A stretch of 64,000 nucleotides of DNA from Pseudovibrio brasiliensis (GCF_018282095.1 NZ_CP074126.1:3824341-3888340), one strand, 5' to 3'; positions 17,935 to 27,759 are shown, numbered from the stretch's first letter. Translations and numbers: made by a program. The notes: generated from the letters alone by a model not told the origin.

Positions 17935-18519
17935 ATGGATGATGAACAGATCCCTCATTCACCTGACTTTGACGAACTGGATCGCTTGGCCCCCAACAAA
18001 GCAGGCAGGCGCAACCTACTGTTCGCCTTGATTGGCAACATCAACTACAGTTGGTCCAACAATGAGAGCACGTTCATCTACATCCTCCAGCACCTGATGG
18101 AGACAGATGAACTCACCGCGACACTAGTCTTTGGCACACTCAATACAACAAGGGCCCGCGTTGACTTGATCGAGCGTCTGGCCGATGCAAAGCTTAAAGA
18201 CGATACTCTCAAAAAGAAACTTCGCCGTATCCTGCGCGTCTTCAATGAAAGCACGCGCCTGAGAAACGAGTTCAGTCACGCAACCTTCAGGCAAAACCAG
18301 CAGGGTGAGATAACGCACACCCATTCAATGCGCATTCAGCGCAAAAACGGGCAAATCCAACTCGGAGAAATCAAAGCACTGGATGATGCCCGTATCGCTC
18401 AAATGGGGAAAGCTATCGAAAAACTGGTCAAGCTGAACCGCGAGATCTGGTCATTCATACCTGAGCTGCAACAAACCATGTCACAGGCAGCAGATAAGCC
18501 GCAACTTCAACCATCCTGA
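17935..18519 (+). CDS. HEPN-like alpha-helical protein of unknown function
   Basis: This is a 194-residue soluble protein, predicted mostly helical, with no signal peptide. The notable motif is RNEFSH at residues 110-115: an Rx4H arrangement at the end of a basic helix, as found in HEPN domains, many of which are RNases or RNA-binding partners in toxin, defence or stress systems. No MNT or nucleotidyltransferase partner lies next to it, and its only close neighbour is a convergent SDR gene. HEPN membership rests on one short motif plus helical context, so it is tentative. The ATG follows a weak ribosome binding site (GGGTAAG). Confidence 0.7.
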   Translation: MDDEQIPHSPDFDELDRLAPNKAGRRNLLFALIGNINYSWSNNESTFIYILQHLMETDELTATLVFGTLNTTRARVDLIERLADAKLKDDTLKKKLRRILRVFNESTRLRNEFSHATFRQNQQGEITHTHSMRIQRKNGQIQLGEIKALDDARIAQMGKAIEKLVKLNREIWSFIPELQQTMSQAADKPQLQPS

Positions 18520-18526
18520 AGACAAG

Positions 18527-19291
18527 TCAGCTTCGCCCTCTTTTGCCAGCAGATAAAGCAACTAGTCGGAAGTAAGCCCAGTAGGGCATAAATCGGAGCA
18601 GTTTCAGCGCGGCTACCAGCGGGTATGGAAATGCGATCTCAAACTTCTTTCGATCAAGACCTTTCTTGATCCGTCGCGCAGCACCCTCAGCCCCAATGAT
18701 AAACGGCATAGGTAACCTGCTGTTCTCCGTCATTGCGGTTTTGACAAAGCCCGGATTAATCACCGACAGAGAAAGATTTGCCCGATCAAAGCTCGGCTTC
18801 AACGCCTCACAGAGATTGATCAAAGCAGCCTTTGTTGGGCCGTAACTCGCCGCATAAGGCAGACCGCCATATCCACTCAATGAGGAGATGATTGCAATTT
18901 GGCCAGAGCCGCGCTCTTTCAGTAGAGGAAATAGATTATGGATGGTACGGACAGCGCCAAAGTAGTTGGTATCCATTGCGTTGACACATACATCCTCCGT
19001 CAAAGTGGATAGCCCACCTACATGGAACACGCCAGAACAGTATACTGTGAGGTCTGGTAGCAAACCTTCGGCTTCAAGACTTTGAACCGCATGCTCAATC
19101 TGCTCTTTATCAGTTACATCAACTGGCAAAGCTTTCACTGAGGTATGAGCCTTCGTCAGCATTTCAAGGCGCTCAACACGTCGGCCACTCGCCACAACTT
19201 TCCAACCATCTGCAACATAGAGCTTACACAACTCCTCACCTATTCCTGAAGTCGCTCCAATAATCCAGGCTATCTTAGTACGTGATGACAT
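18527..19291 (-). CDS. Short-chain dehydrogenase/reductase
   Basis: This is a 254-residue classical SDR with a Rossmann fold. The nucleotide-binding motif GATSGIG is at residues 12-18. The catalytic residues are Ser137 (in IISSLSG), Tyr150 and Lys154 (YGPTK). Arginines at the end of beta-2 (SGRRVER) favour NADPH. The C-terminal segment (residues 220-254) is basic and aromatic, as in membrane-associated SDRs. The substrate cannot be deduced. A strong GAGGGGG element lies 8 nt before the ATG. It is 57 bp downstream of a small secreted-protein gene, and its stop lies 7 bp from the convergent HEPN-like gene. Confidence 0.85.
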   Translation of the reverse strand: MSSRTKIAWIIGATSGIGEELCKLYVADGWKVVASGRRVERLEMLTKAHTSVKALPVDVTDKEQIEHAVQSLEAEGLLPDLTVYCSGVFHVGGLSTLTEDVCVNAMDTNYFGAVRTIHNLFPLLKERGSGQIAIISSLSGYGGLPYAASYGPTKAALINLCEALKPSFDRANLSLSVINPGFVKTAMTENSRLPMPFIIGAEGAARRIKKGLDRKKFEIAFPYPLVAALKLLRFMPYWAYFRLVALSAGKRGRS

Positions 19292-19348
19292 GCGTGCTCC
19301 CCCTCAAAAGCAAAACTTCTAAGGGAGAGCAAAGCATAGATCACTTTG

Positions 19349-19717
19349 TTACGGCAATAACTTCTGTGTGCTGATGGCGCACCAGCTGTCAGAACTCTCT
19401 AGCTGAGCTTCACAGAGAGAAAGGCTTTCAGCTTGAGAAACCAAGAGTTTTCCATCTTGAAGCGCATTCAGATACACAAACCGCTCAGCTTTCTCCCCTT
19501 CGTCTTCAGCCCCCGGATGCTCAAACTCTGAGATATTTGCAGTACTTTCATGACATCCAGCATAGTGGATCTTGAAACGTGGCTCGGCCAGAATTTCCTT
19601 CAGCGCAACAATACTTTGCTGACATTCCTCTACGCTGTCTTTCTCGACGTAAGAGGCCCCTACCTCACCATTCGGCCCTGCCGAGCTTAGCAGGAACATG
19701 AGAAGCACAGTTTTCAT
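19349..19717 (-). CDS. Small secreted four-cysteine protein
   Basis: This is a 122-residue protein with a short signal-peptide-like hydrophobic N-terminus (residues 3-14). Its acidic mature part holds four cysteines, which could form two disulfides in the periplasm. No family is recognised. It starts 54 bp after the stop of the TonB-dependent receptor gene in the same direction, so it is probably co-transcribed and may be an accessory periplasmic protein of that uptake system. This role is inference from position. Confidence 0.65.
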   Translation of the reverse strand: MKTVLLMFLLSSAGPNGEVGASYVEKDSVEECQQSIVALKEILAEPRFKIHYAGCHESTANISEFEHPGAEDEGEKAERFVYLNALQDGKLLVSQAESLSLCEAQLESSDSWCAISTQKLLP

Positions 19718-19771
19718 ATGATTGTTTCCTAAATGAGCAGGCCCCGCTCAAGCAGTGGCAGGGCCTCAAGC

Positions 19772-21799
19772 TTAAAAGATCACACTTGCGGAAAGTTTGA
19801 AGGTGCGTCCTGCTGCAGTCAGTTCACTAAGAGAAGGCTTATATTCTTTATCAAAGATGTTCTCTATAGCAGCATTTACTCTCAGCTTCCGTTCCTCGTC
19901 ATAGTCGTAGGAAAAACCACCAGCCAAGTTGAGCGTTGCATACCCAGCTTCTTCGTCAACATCATTACCTTCGAGGTCGGTGTGTTTGCTAGAGAAACGA
20001 GTGTAGAGATCCGCAAACGCTTCAACTCCGTTACTAAAGCTCCAGTCCTTCGTTACACCAAGACGCCCTGAAACTAGCGGAGTATCAGTATGGAATGTTG
20101 TACTCTCAGGTGTCTTAAATTGACGACGCATCAGCGTAAGATTAGCATAAGGTGTGAGTGCATATTCAGCGATCTTATAGGATCCAGCAATTTCCAGCCC
20201 CCAAGTTTTGGCGCTGTTTATGTTCACATACAAATAATCATCTGTAGTGTCACAAATATTGGCATGCACAGAGTTTCCTAAGTCACATTTTACACTAGTG
20301 ATGTAATCCTTCGCATCTGTGTAGTAGGCACCTACATCTAATGTAAACACACCATCATCATAACGCGCCCCAACTTCCGCGGTTACAGACTTCTCAGGTT
20401 TTAAATCAAGATTCCCATGAATAACGTTTGCTGGTGTAAAAATACTCCCAAGAGTGTTTTGAACCAATGTTGGATATACATACCCTTGCCCCAAGTGCGC
20501 ACGTAGCGAAACGTTCTTGAGGCCTGTGTAGTTTATGCCTAACGCTCCGACAAACGCCTGGTCATTATCATCAATATTACCTGACGCCCCCTTATTCTTC
20601 CTTTTCACAAAGTAATAGCGACCACCACCAGTTAGAGTCAGATCCTCCGTAATATCCCACTCATCCTGCGCAAACGCAGACATAGTGGTCAGATCAGACT
20701 CATCAGCTTCAAGCTTACTTGGGAATGGAAAACTAGATCGGCTATCAGTCGTCTTATCCAAGTTATCGTTGATGATTTGAAAACCAACCTTGGTCAAGTG
20801 ATCATCCAATAACAATAAATCGGCTTGGCCATTCAACCCTAGGGTTTGCAAGGTGCTATCAATTTCATTGTTTTTTTCAGTAGGGAACCCAATAAATAGG
20901 TTATTTACCGCAATACGCTCGATCTGCTGAAAGTAGCCATCCAGATGTAAGTTAGAAATGTTCTCATTTACATCAGAATAGTCATAGAAGAATCCAATCT
21001 TTGTGCGGTCTCGTTTAGGGAAATCGAACGCCATTATTGGAGTTTCAGAATAAAGATCACTTTCAAGCTCATAACGTTCAGCCTTGATACTGAACTTGTG
21101 ACTATCTCCATTGTATCCGAGATAAGCTGTTAGACTTTGATCATCAGATCCACTCGGCTCCAAATCACCTGAAGGCGTTTTTAGATCATTAGCCTTAGCT
21201 TTGCGCCCAGAAACTCTATAGTCCCAACTATCGACAGTCCCAGAAACAGCAGTGAACGCTGTAAATCCGTCATTTGAGGAGTCGAAGCTCGTACCAACTT
21301 CTACTTCAACAGGTCTATCAGCTCCCTTTTTCGTGATGATATTTACCACACCACCAATAGCCTTCGAGCCATGTAAAACTGAACCAGGCCCTTTCACGAC
21401 TTCAATGCGCTCAATGTCTTCCGGAGCAATAAGAAATAGAGGCCCATAAGAGGAATGGTCGGAAATCTCCTGCCCATCGATCAGCACCACATTACGGATG
21501 GCAGCCTCCCCCCGAATACTGATGCGTTTCATTCCTTGAGTGCCACTATCAACGATTTTAATACCGGGCACATCTCGCAGCACCTCAGTCACACTGTCAG
21601 CAACAGCCCGCTCAATCTGTTCACTATCAACGACAGCGACGGAGCGCGTGACCTCGTCGAGGCTTTGCTCACCACGGGCAGCGGTTACGACGATTGGACC
21701 GAGCTCTTCTGGTTCCTTCTGTTCTTGAGAATATGCACCGGATTGCAGTGCGAGATAGCAGATTCCGGTCATCAAGCCGGAGACAAAACCCTTGGACAT
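19772..21799 (-). CDS. TonB-dependent outer-membrane receptor
   Basis: This 675-residue receptor has a signal peptide ending near residue 25, a TonB-box-like stretch IVVTAARGE (36-44) and a plug domain with the usual IRG, VLIDGQ and IERIEVVKGPGS elements. A 22-stranded barrel ends in a terminal aromatic (ASVIF). Such receptors import iron-siderophores, heme or other scarce metals using TonB energy. The FRAP and NPNL motifs of typical heme receptors are not evident, and I see no methionine/histidine-rich copper signature, so the substrate is left open. Upstream lie an IRO-type TGA-N9-TCA palindrome, suggesting iron repression, and a perfect FNR box, suggesting oxygen control. GGGGG precedes the ATG. 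Confidence 0.88.
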   Translation of the reverse strand: MSKGFVSGLMTGICYLALQSGAYSQEQKEPEELGPIVVTAARGEQSLDEVTRSVAVVDSEQIERAVADSVTEVLRDVPGIKIVDSGTQGMKRISIRGEAAIRNVVLIDGQEISDHSSYGPLFLIAPEDIERIEVVKGPGSVLHGSKAIGGVVNIITKKGADRPVEVEVGTSFDSSNDGFTAFTAVSGTVDSWDYRVSGRKAKANDLKTPSGDLEPSGSDDQSLTAYLGYNGDSHKFSIKAERYELESDLYSETPIMAFDFPKRDRTKIGFFYDYSDVNENISNLHLDGYFQQIERIAVNNLFIGFPTEKNNEIDSTLQTLGLNGQADLLLLDDHLTKVGFQIINDNLDKTTDSRSSFPFPSKLEADESDLTTMSAFAQDEWDITEDLTLTGGGRYYFVKRKNKGASGNIDDNDQAFVGALGINYTGLKNVSLRAHLGQGYVYPTLVQNTLGSIFTPANVIHGNLDLKPEKSVTAEVGARYDDGVFTLDVGAYYTDAKDYITSVKCDLGNSVHANICDTTDDYLYVNINSAKTWGLEIAGSYKIAEYALTPYANLTLMRRQFKTPESTTFHTDTPLVSGRLGVTKDWSFSNGVEAFADLYTRFSSKHTDLEGNDVDEEAGYATLNLAGGFSYDYDEERKLRVNAAIENIFDKEYKPSLSELTAAGRTFKLSASVIF

Positions 21800-21813
21800 C
21801 CCTACACCCCCTT

Positions 21814-21836
21814 AATATGAGTTAATGACTCATATT
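21814..21836 (-). promoter_or_regulatory. IRO-type (RirA) iron box candidate
   Basis: The sequence aatatgagt-taatg-actcatatt is a perfect inverted repeat with 9-bp arms. Read as TGA-N9-TCA (21818-21832), it matches the IRO box recognised by the rhizobial iron regulator RirA. It lies 15-37 bp before the start codon of the TonB receptor gene, a position where a repressor could block transcription. Binding by another iron regulator is possible. Confidence 0.6.
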
Positions 21837-21949
21837 ATTGAGTAGAGAGATCTATCAATGTAAAAATGACCATTCAAAAATAAATATGAATATAAGACTC
21901 ATGTTTGTGTCATTTTGATCACATCCAACATAACGGCTCCCCTTCTCCT

Positions 21950-21963
21950 TTGATTTGGATCAA
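21950..21963 (-). promoter_or_regulatory. Perfect FNR box upstream of TonB receptor
   Basis: TTGATTTGGATCAA matches TTGAT-N4-ATCAA exactly. It lies about 150 bp before the TonB receptor start and beyond the nap operon terminator, so the receptor gene is the only sensible target. No good -10 hexamer sits at the ideal distance; TATGTT at 21927-21932 is the nearest candidate. The rest of the 21800-22124 gap holds only this site, the IRO-type box and the nap terminator. Confidence 0.6.
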
Positions 21964-22054
21964 GCAAACATAACCATGCTGCGCTTGTTTCCTGCATTTC
22001 AGCTGCCAAGGCCGAATGCTGATTCGCTCTTCTCACAGTGCATGAGACAAAGAA

Positions 22055-22086
22055 AACCCACCCTCAAGGTTGCTTGAAGGTGGGTT
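22055..22086 (-). terminator. Rho-independent terminator of the nap operon
   Basis: Twelve of thirteen base pairs form a stem around the loop at 22068-22073. On the minus strand the stem is followed by ttttctttg. It begins about 40 bp past the napC stop codon. Confidence 0.8.
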
Positions 22087-22124
22087 CTGCCAATTGTCTT
22101 GTCTGACATCAGCAAATGCGATGT

Positions 22125-22769
22125 TTAATCGTAAACAGCTGAAACCTTCTCTTTGTAAGCTTCCAGAGCGTTTGCTGGCAGGCTGTGTGCGATGCCCTGG
22201 TGACAATCAATACAAGTCTTGCCTTCTTTGAATGCATCAGAGTGAGCGGCAGATGCACGGCCTTCCTGAAGAACAAAGTCCATAGAGTCGAACTCGTGAC
22301 AGTTCCGGCATTCGCGGCTGTCCGTCTTCTTCATTGCAGTCCAAACGTTGGTTGCCAACTCAAGACGTTTCTCTTCAAACTTCGCAGGAGTATCAATGGA
22401 ACCCAGAGCTTTGTGATAAAGCTCTCTGGTCGCTTGCACCTTCCGAACCACCTTATGCACCCACTCTTTAGGTACATGACAGTCAGGACAGGTTGCCCGT
22501 ACGCCTGAAGCATTGTTGTAGTGCGCTGTCTCAGTGTATTCCGCGTAGACGTTTGCTTCCATCTCATGGCAGCCAATACAGAACTCTTCTGTATTGGTCA
22601 TTTCCATAGACCAGTTGAAGCTACCCCAAAAAGCCACACCAACAACGACACCAATCAGCAACAGAGCACCTGCGGAAATCGTCGCAGCAGGGTGTCTCAG
22701 AAAACGCCAGATCCGTTTGATCAGGCCAGGCCCCTGATCTTTATTGGGAATTGCGCCTTGATTGCTCAT
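22125..22769 (-). CDS. napC: NapC, tetraheme c-type cytochrome quinol dehydrogenase
   Basis: NapC oxidises membrane quinol and passes electrons to the NapAB complex. The 214-residue protein has a single N-terminal transmembrane anchor (about residues 31-52) and four CxxCH heme sites (CIGCH, CPDCH, CRNCH, CIDCH), the NapC/NirT layout. It is the last gene of the nap operon, 27 nt after napB, and is followed by a terminator. With NapGH also encoded, electrons could enter from both menaquinol and ubiquinol routes, as known for E. coli. Confidence 0.95.
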   Translation of the reverse strand: MSNQGAIPNKDQGPGLIKRIWRFLRHPAATISAGALLLIGVVVGVAFWGSFNWSMEMTNTEEFCIGCHEMEANVYAEYTETAHYNNASGVRATCPDCHVPKEWVHKVVRKVQATRELYHKALGSIDTPAKFEEKRLELATNVWTAMKKTDSRECRNCHEFDSMDFVLQEGRASAAHSDAFKEGKTCIDCHQGIAHSLPANALEAYKEKVSAVYD

Positions 22770-22796
22770 ATTTAGTTCCTCCAGTCAGAGTGCCAT

Positions 22797-23240
22797 CTAG
22801 CGTTTGCTTGACGGAGTAAATTCATTCTCCACGAGCGGCTCAGCTTCGACCTGAGGAACATGGCATTGCGTGCAGAACCAGCGTGTACCAGCAACCTGAT
22901 CCAGCTGACGCCCTTCACGGTCCGCATAGTGTGTCATGGAAAGGGTCGGTGCTTTTTTCTCACCTGCATTTGCCCAGTCATGGCAAGTCAGGCACTGGTT
23001 CACCTTCAGGTCGACCTGATAGGCTTCGGTCTTGTGCGGCACCAATGGTGGCTGCTGACGAAACTCACGGTTTAGTCGGGTGTTTTGCGGGCGAGCAATC
23101 GGCTCAACAAAGACAGGTTCATCAACCTGTACACCCCGCAAAGACTTTACCCCCTCTGCATGTGCGTTCAAGGCAGCAAAGCCGGTAAGGTTCAAAACCG
23201 CCATAATGGTGATAGCCTTCCAAGGCACTCCCGTTTTCAT
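22797..23240 (-). CDS. napB: NapB, diheme cytochrome subunit of nitrate reductase
   Basis: NapB is the small periplasmic subunit that relays electrons to NapA. This 147-residue precursor has a signal peptide (about residues 1-28) and two CxxCH motifs (CLTCH and CTQCH), with the conserved MTHYADREGR segment between them. Its ATG overlaps the napH stop by ATGA, so translation is coupled. Confidence 0.95.
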   Translation of the reverse strand: MKTGVPWKAITIMAVLNLTGFAALNAHAEGVKSLRGVQVDEPVFVEPIARPQNTRLNREFRQQPPLVPHKTEAYQVDLKVNQCLTCHDWANAGEKKAPTLSMTHYADREGRQLDQVAGTRWFCTQCHVPQVEAEPLVENEFTPSSKR

Positions 23241-24166
23241 TTGTGACCTCCCATAGCTTTGGTCGTGACCGGATCGCGGGGGCCCGGTTCGATTGAAGTA
23301 GGTTGAATAAGTTGAGTATCGAAACGATGGGTGAAACTAAAAACGTCCAGATCGCATACGTCGATACAGCGACCACAAGACGTACAGTCCCGATGTTGAA
23401 TGAGCGGGGTGTCATCCCCTTTGCCTCGCAGAGCTGGCGAGATCACATGGTTCTCAGGGCAAACCTCAAAGCAGTCCATGCAGTCATCACAAGCTTCGCG
23501 GTTCTTGGCAGAGATCCGCAGCAAGCTCTTGGTATTAAGCAGTCCATACACTGCACCCATAGGGCACAGATGTCCGCACCAGCCATGCCGGGAAACGAAA
23601 GTGTCAAACAGGAACACCATCAGCACCGCAGCCCAGGCGAAACCCATGCCAAACACCAGCCCACGGTGTAGCAAGGTGACTGGATTGACCAACTCGTAAG
23701 CCAGAGAACCAGAGCCGGCAGCGACAAGCAGCGTCATCGCCAGCACCCAGTAACGAGTGTGCTTTTTCGGTTGCCATCCCTTTTTCAGATCAAGCTTACG
23801 ATGCAGCCAGTTTGCACTGTCAGTGACCACATTCATGGGACAAACCCATGAGCAGTAAAGCCGACCACCAAACACGGCGTAGGAAACAACCACAATGGCC
23901 AGACCAATCAAACCGGTCAGCTCAGGCCAATGTCCCGTCACCATTGTCTGCAACAGCAAAAACGGATCTGACAGCGGAAGGATGTTCAGCGTCATGCTGG
24001 ACGTCAGCGTTCCTTTAACAATCCAGACCCCGGCCCAGGGACCAGCAAGGAAAAGAGCCAAAACCAGCAACTGAGTGCTTCGTCTAAGCAGCAGAAAGCG
24101 GTTACGCAGAACCCAACTCCGCTTCTTTTCCTTAAGGCTTTGGGCGTCTAATGCATGTGTAGTCAT
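23237..24166 (-). CDS. napH: NapH, membrane iron-sulfur quinol dehydrogenase subunit
   Basis: NapH works with NapG to carry electrons from quinol to the periplasmic nitrate reductase. The 309-residue protein has four transmembrane helices, two CxxxCP motifs (CSWVCP and CGHLCP) and two C-terminal 4Fe-4S motifs (CDDCMDCFEVCP and CTSCGRCIDVC). I start it at the ATG at 24166, which overlaps the napG stop as ATGA and follows AAGGGG. The open frame runs 39 codons further upstream inside napG, but that part resembles no NapH. Confidence 0.93.
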   Translation of the reverse strand: MTTHALDAQSLKEKKRSWVLRNRFLLLRRSTQLLVLALFLAGPWAGVWIVKGTLTSSMTLNILPLSDPFLLLQTMVTGHWPELTGLIGLAIVVVSYAVFGGRLYCSWVCPMNVVTDSANWLHRKLDLKKGWQPKKHTRYWVLAMTLLVAAGSGSLAYELVNPVTLLHRGLVFGMGFAWAAVLMVFLFDTFVSRHGWCGHLCPMGAVYGLLNTKSLLRISAKNREACDDCMDCFEVCPENHVISPALRGKGDDTPLIQHRDCTSCGRCIDVCDLDVFSFTHRFDTQLIQPTSIEPGPRDPVTTKAMGGHK

Positions 24167-24963
24167 CACTGCCCCTTCCCTGGCTGGAACACGGGCTTGA
24201 AGGCACCTGCATCTGGCACACGATCCGGCAGATCGATCACACCTGGCACCAACGCATTTCCTGCCTTGGCTTTTTCCTCCCAACCAAGCCGGTAGTGCTC
24301 AGCACTCTCAGCTCTGGCAATGCGGCGAGGAAGAACCTTGATCGCAGACTCTGGCAGAACACACGCCTTCTCACATTTGCCGCAGCCTGTGCAGGCATCT
24401 GCATAGACAGTTGGCGAGAAGACAGCATGGCTGCCCGTTCGCGTGTTTGGCGTCATCTCAAGTTTGATCGCTTCATCAATCAGCGGACAAACCCGATAGC
24501 AAACGTCACAACGCAAACCGAGGAAGTTGAGGCAGTTCTCCTGATCGATCAGGACAGCCACACCCATATCAGCATCATCAATGTCGGTGAGAGAATGATC
24601 CAGTGCCCCTGTTGGACAGGCAGCAACACAAGGAATGTCCTCACACATCTCACAAGGCACATCACGAGCTGTAAAGTATGGCGTTCCAGTCGCCGGGCCA
24701 GTTTCGCCAAGCTCGGCAAGTTTCAAAGTGTCATAAGGGCAATCACGAACGCATAGCCCGCACCGCACACATGCACTCAAAAACTCTTCTTCAGAAAGAG
24801 CTCCGGGCGGTCTGATGGCGTCAGCTGGCAAAGCCTTGGCCTGCGCCTGATAGACCGTCAGGAACGTCGCAGCAACAGCACAGCCACACGCTGTGCGGGC
24901 TGCGTCGCCAAGAAACTGACGACGCTTTGCACTGCTGAGGCCTGTCTTTTTGAGATCAGACAT
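24166..24963 (-). CDS. napG: NapG, periplasmic iron-sulfur protein
   Basis: NapG is a 265-residue ferredoxin-type protein exported by the Tat pathway (twin-arginine motif KRRQFLGDA near residue 14). It has four cysteine clusters for 4Fe-4S centres: [43 protein letters not shown] and [11 protein letters not shown]. It pairs with NapH, whose gene overlaps it by 4 nt. Confidence 0.94.
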   Translation of the reverse strand: MSDLKKTGLSSAKRRQFLGDAARTACGCAVAATFLTVYQAQAKALPADAIRPPGALSEEEFLSACVRCGLCVRDCPYDTLKLAELGETGPATGTPYFTARDVPCEMCEDIPCVAACPTGALDHSLTDIDDADMGVAVLIDQENCLNFLGLRCDVCYRVCPLIDEAIKLEMTPNTRTGSHAVFSPTVYADACTGCGKCEKACVLPESAIKVLPRRIARAESAEHYRLGWEEKAKAGNALVPGVIDLPDRVPDAGAFKPVFQPGKGQ

Positions 24964-24995
24964 GGTTCTTATCCATTGCTGCTCAGAGGGTTGCT

Positions 24996-27485
24996 CTAAG
25001 CGCTGACGACTTTACAAGCGCACTTCTTGTAATCGGTCTCTTTCGAGATCGGACAAGTGGCATCAAGGGTAAGTTTGTTGGTCAACTGACTTGCATCGAA
25101 GAAAGCCATGTAAACCAAACCCCTAGGCACCTTGTTACGGCCACGGGTTTCAACGCGTGTCTGCACTTCACCTCGGCGGGTTGATACAGTGACTTCTTGC
25201 CCTCTGCGAAGACCACGCTCACGCGCATCTTGCGGATGCATGAACACGACGCCGGAAGGGAATGCTCTGTACAGTTCAGGAACACGACGTGTCATAGAAC
25301 CTGTGTGCCAATGCTCAAGCACACGACCGGTGCACAACCATAGATCAAAGTCTTTGTCAGGCATTTCCGCAGGCGGCTCATAAGGAGCAAAGATGATGTT
25401 CGCACGACCATCTGGCTTACCATAGAAGCGGACACCCTCTCCTTTTGGAACATAAGGATCGTAGCCTTCACGGAAGCGATAGAGTGTTTCTTTGCCATCA
25501 ACCACTGGCCAACGCAGACCGCGAGCCTTGTGATAGGTGTCAAAGTCAGCCAGATCGTGCGCATGACCGCGACCGAACTGAGCGTACTCTTCAAACAGAC
25601 CCTTCTGAACGTAGAAGCCAAAGTCTTCAGACTCGTGGTTGTTGAAGCCTTCTTTCACTTCAGAAACTGGGAACTTATCGACAACGCCATTCGCGTAAAG
25701 CACTTCAAACAGTGTCTTGCCACGTAGTTCAGGCTTCTTGGCAAGCAGCTCTTCAGGCCAGACTTCTTCTGTCTTGAAGTACTTGGAGAACTCCATAACC
25801 TGCCAGACATCTGACATAGCTTCACCCGGAGCCTTCACCTGCTGACGCCAGAACTGAGTACGACGTTCCGCGTTGCCGTAAGCACCTTCTTTTTCTGCCC
25901 ACATAGCAGTTGGCAGAATAAGATCAGCAGCCATTGCAGTAACGGTTGGATACGGATCAGACACCACGATGAAGTTGTCTGGGTTCCGATAACCTGGCCA
26001 GCCTTCCTCGTTCATATTTGGAGCAGCTTGCAGGTTGTTGGTGCACTGAACCCAATAGGCATTCAGCTTGCCATCTTTAAGCATCCGATGATGCAGAACA
26101 GCGTGGTAACCAGGCTTACCAGGGATCGTACCCTCAGGAATGCCCCAAGCCTTTTCACAGATCTCACGGTGCTTAGGATTCTTAACCACCATGTCCGCAG
26201 GCAGACGGTGCGCAAAGGTGCCAACCTCACGGGCAGTACCACAAGCAGACGGCTGACCAGTCAGAGAGAATGGACCGTTACCTGGCTCAGAGATCTTACC
26301 TGTCAGCAGGTGCACGTTATAGCAAAGGCTGTTGACCCATGTACCACGTGAGTGCTGGTTGAAGCCCATAGTCCAGAGAGACATAACCTTCCGGTTTGGA
26401 TCAGCATATGCCTGTGCCAGTTTCAGAAGTTTCTCTGCAGGCACGCCGGACATTTCCTCTGCATACTCAAGCGTATACTTGGAAACGAGCTTCTTATATT
26501 CTTCAAAGTCGATCTTGGAGATCTTGCCGGAGCCAGCGTTTTCAGCACTTGTCTCACGCTCATCATTTGGGCGCAGACCATAACCAATATCTGTAGCAGT
26601 CTTGGTAATGTTGACGTGCTTGTTAACGAAGTCCCAGTTCACCGCATCATTTTCAATGATGTAGTTGGCGATGAAGTTGAGGATCACCAGATCGGTCTGT
26701 GGTGTGAACACCATACCGTTGTCTGCGAGTTCAAAGCTGCGATGCTCAAAGGTGGAAAGAACATGCACTTCACAGCCTGGCTTTGTCAGACGTGTGTCTG
26801 TCAGGCGTGACCAGAGGATTGGGTGCATCTCTGCCATGTTCGCGCCCCAAAGCACGAATGTGTCAGCCAGCTCCAGATCATCATAGCAGCCCATTGGCTC
26901 ATCAATACCGAATGTACGGATGAACGCTGCCACAGCAGACGCCATGCAGTGGCGCGCATTTGGATCAATGTTATTGGAACGCAGACCTGCCTTCATGAAC
27001 TTGGAGGCAGCATAACCTTCCCAGATGGTCCACTGACCAGAGCCAAACATACCAACCGCAGACGGACCAGTCTTCTTGATCGCGTCCTTGAACTTGCCAG
27101 ACATAACGGTGAAGGCTTCATCCCAGGAAACAGGCTCAAACTCACCATTCTTGTCGTAAACGCCACCGGTCTTACGCAGCAGTGGTGTTCTCAGGCGGTC
27201 CTGACCATACATGATCTTGGAGAGGAAGTAGCCTTTGATGCAGTTCAGGCCACGGTTTACAGGCGCATCAGGATCGCCCTGAGTTGCTACAACGCGATCA
27301 TCCTTCACACCAACCAGGAGTGAACAGCCAGTACCGCAGAAGCGGCAGACAGCCTTATCCCAGCGGATGTCGGAGGCTTTTCCCTGAGCCTCGGCGGACT
27401 TTGGTAGAGCGATGCCAGCTGCAGAAGCAGTTGCTGCAACCGCTGCTGACTTAATTATATCTCTGCGAGATGCCGTGATTGACAT
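24996..27485 (-). CDS. napA: NapA, periplasmic nitrate reductase catalytic subunit
   Basis: NapA reduces nitrate to nitrite at a Mo-bis-MGD centre. The 829-residue precursor has a Tat signal (SRRDIIK at 6-12), a 4Fe-4S site of Cys47, Cys50, Cys54 and Cys82, and the molybdenum-ligating Cys180 (in ARHCMAS). Length and motif spacing are standard. GGGAGG precedes the ATG with 7-nt spacing. It lies 13 nt after napD, whose product chaperones the NapA signal peptide. Periplasmic nitrate reductases serve redox balancing or the first step of denitrification; the linked nor genes favour the latter. Confidence 0.97.
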   Translation of the reverse strand: MSITASRRDIIKSAAVAATASAAGIALPKSAEAQGKASDIRWDKAVCRFCGTGCSLLVGVKDDRVVATQGDPDAPVNRGLNCIKGYFLSKIMYGQDRLRTPLLRKTGGVYDKNGEFEPVSWDEAFTVMSGKFKDAIKKTGPSAVGMFGSGQWTIWEGYAASKFMKAGLRSNNIDPNARHCMASAVAAFIRTFGIDEPMGCYDDLELADTFVLWGANMAEMHPILWSRLTDTRLTKPGCEVHVLSTFEHRSFELADNGMVFTPQTDLVILNFIANYIIENDAVNWDFVNKHVNITKTATDIGYGLRPNDERETSAENAGSGKISKIDFEEYKKLVSKYTLEYAEEMSGVPAEKLLKLAQAYADPNRKVMSLWTMGFNQHSRGTWVNSLCYNVHLLTGKISEPGNGPFSLTGQPSACGTAREVGTFAHRLPADMVVKNPKHREICEKAWGIPEGTIPGKPGYHAVLHHRMLKDGKLNAYWVQCTNNLQAAPNMNEEGWPGYRNPDNFIVVSDPYPTVTAMAADLILPTAMWAEKEGAYGNAERRTQFWRQQVKAPGEAMSDVWQVMEFSKYFKTEEVWPEELLAKKPELRGKTLFEVLYANGVVDKFPVSEVKEGFNNHESEDFGFYVQKGLFEEYAQFGRGHAHDLADFDTYHKARGLRWPVVDGKETLYRFREGYDPYVPKGEGVRFYGKPDGRANIIFAPYEPPAEMPDKDFDLWLCTGRVLEHWHTGSMTRRVPELYRAFPSGVVFMHPQDARERGLRRGQEVTVSTRRGEVQTRVETRGRNKVPRGLVYMAFFDASQLTNKLTLDATCPISKETDYKKCACKVVSA

Positions 27486-27498
27486 GGTTTGCCTCCCG

Positions 27499-27759
27499 TT
27501 AGGCCGCCTTCAAGTCAGGGTCGGTGTTTGGTTCGAATTGATGGTAAGTAAGTCCTGCAGACACAACGCCCGGGGTCCGGTGGAGCTCCATCACTTGCTG
27601 ATCAGCAAATGTCTCTTCCGTGTCTTCCACTGTGACGACGAGCTGCCTTGTATCTTCATTGGTGATATGAACTTCCACGCCCGGAAGGGCTGTGATTGCT
27701 TCGGAAACCTCTTGGGTCTTGCCCGGCTCGCAGGTCACAAGAACGCCGCAAATGTTCAT
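27499..27759 (-). CDS. napD: NapD, NapA signal-peptide chaperone
   Basis: This is an 86-residue cytoplasmic ferredoxin-fold protein that binds the Tat signal of NapA during cofactor loading. The N-terminal ICGVLVTC, central GVEVH and following VTVED stretches are typical. Its ATG overlaps the napF stop (ATGA) and follows a near-perfect GAGGAGG. Confidence 0.92.
   Translation of the reverse strand: MNICGVLVTCEPGKTQEVSEAITALPGVEVHITNEDTRQLVVTVEDTEETFADQQVMELHRTPGVVSAGLTYHQFEPNTDPDLKAA

Noticed and set aside
19772-21799. Copper receptor NosA/OprC linked to denitrification
   Set aside because: The neighbourhood is suggestive, but no copper-type methionine/histidine motif was seen and an iron-type box lies upstream.
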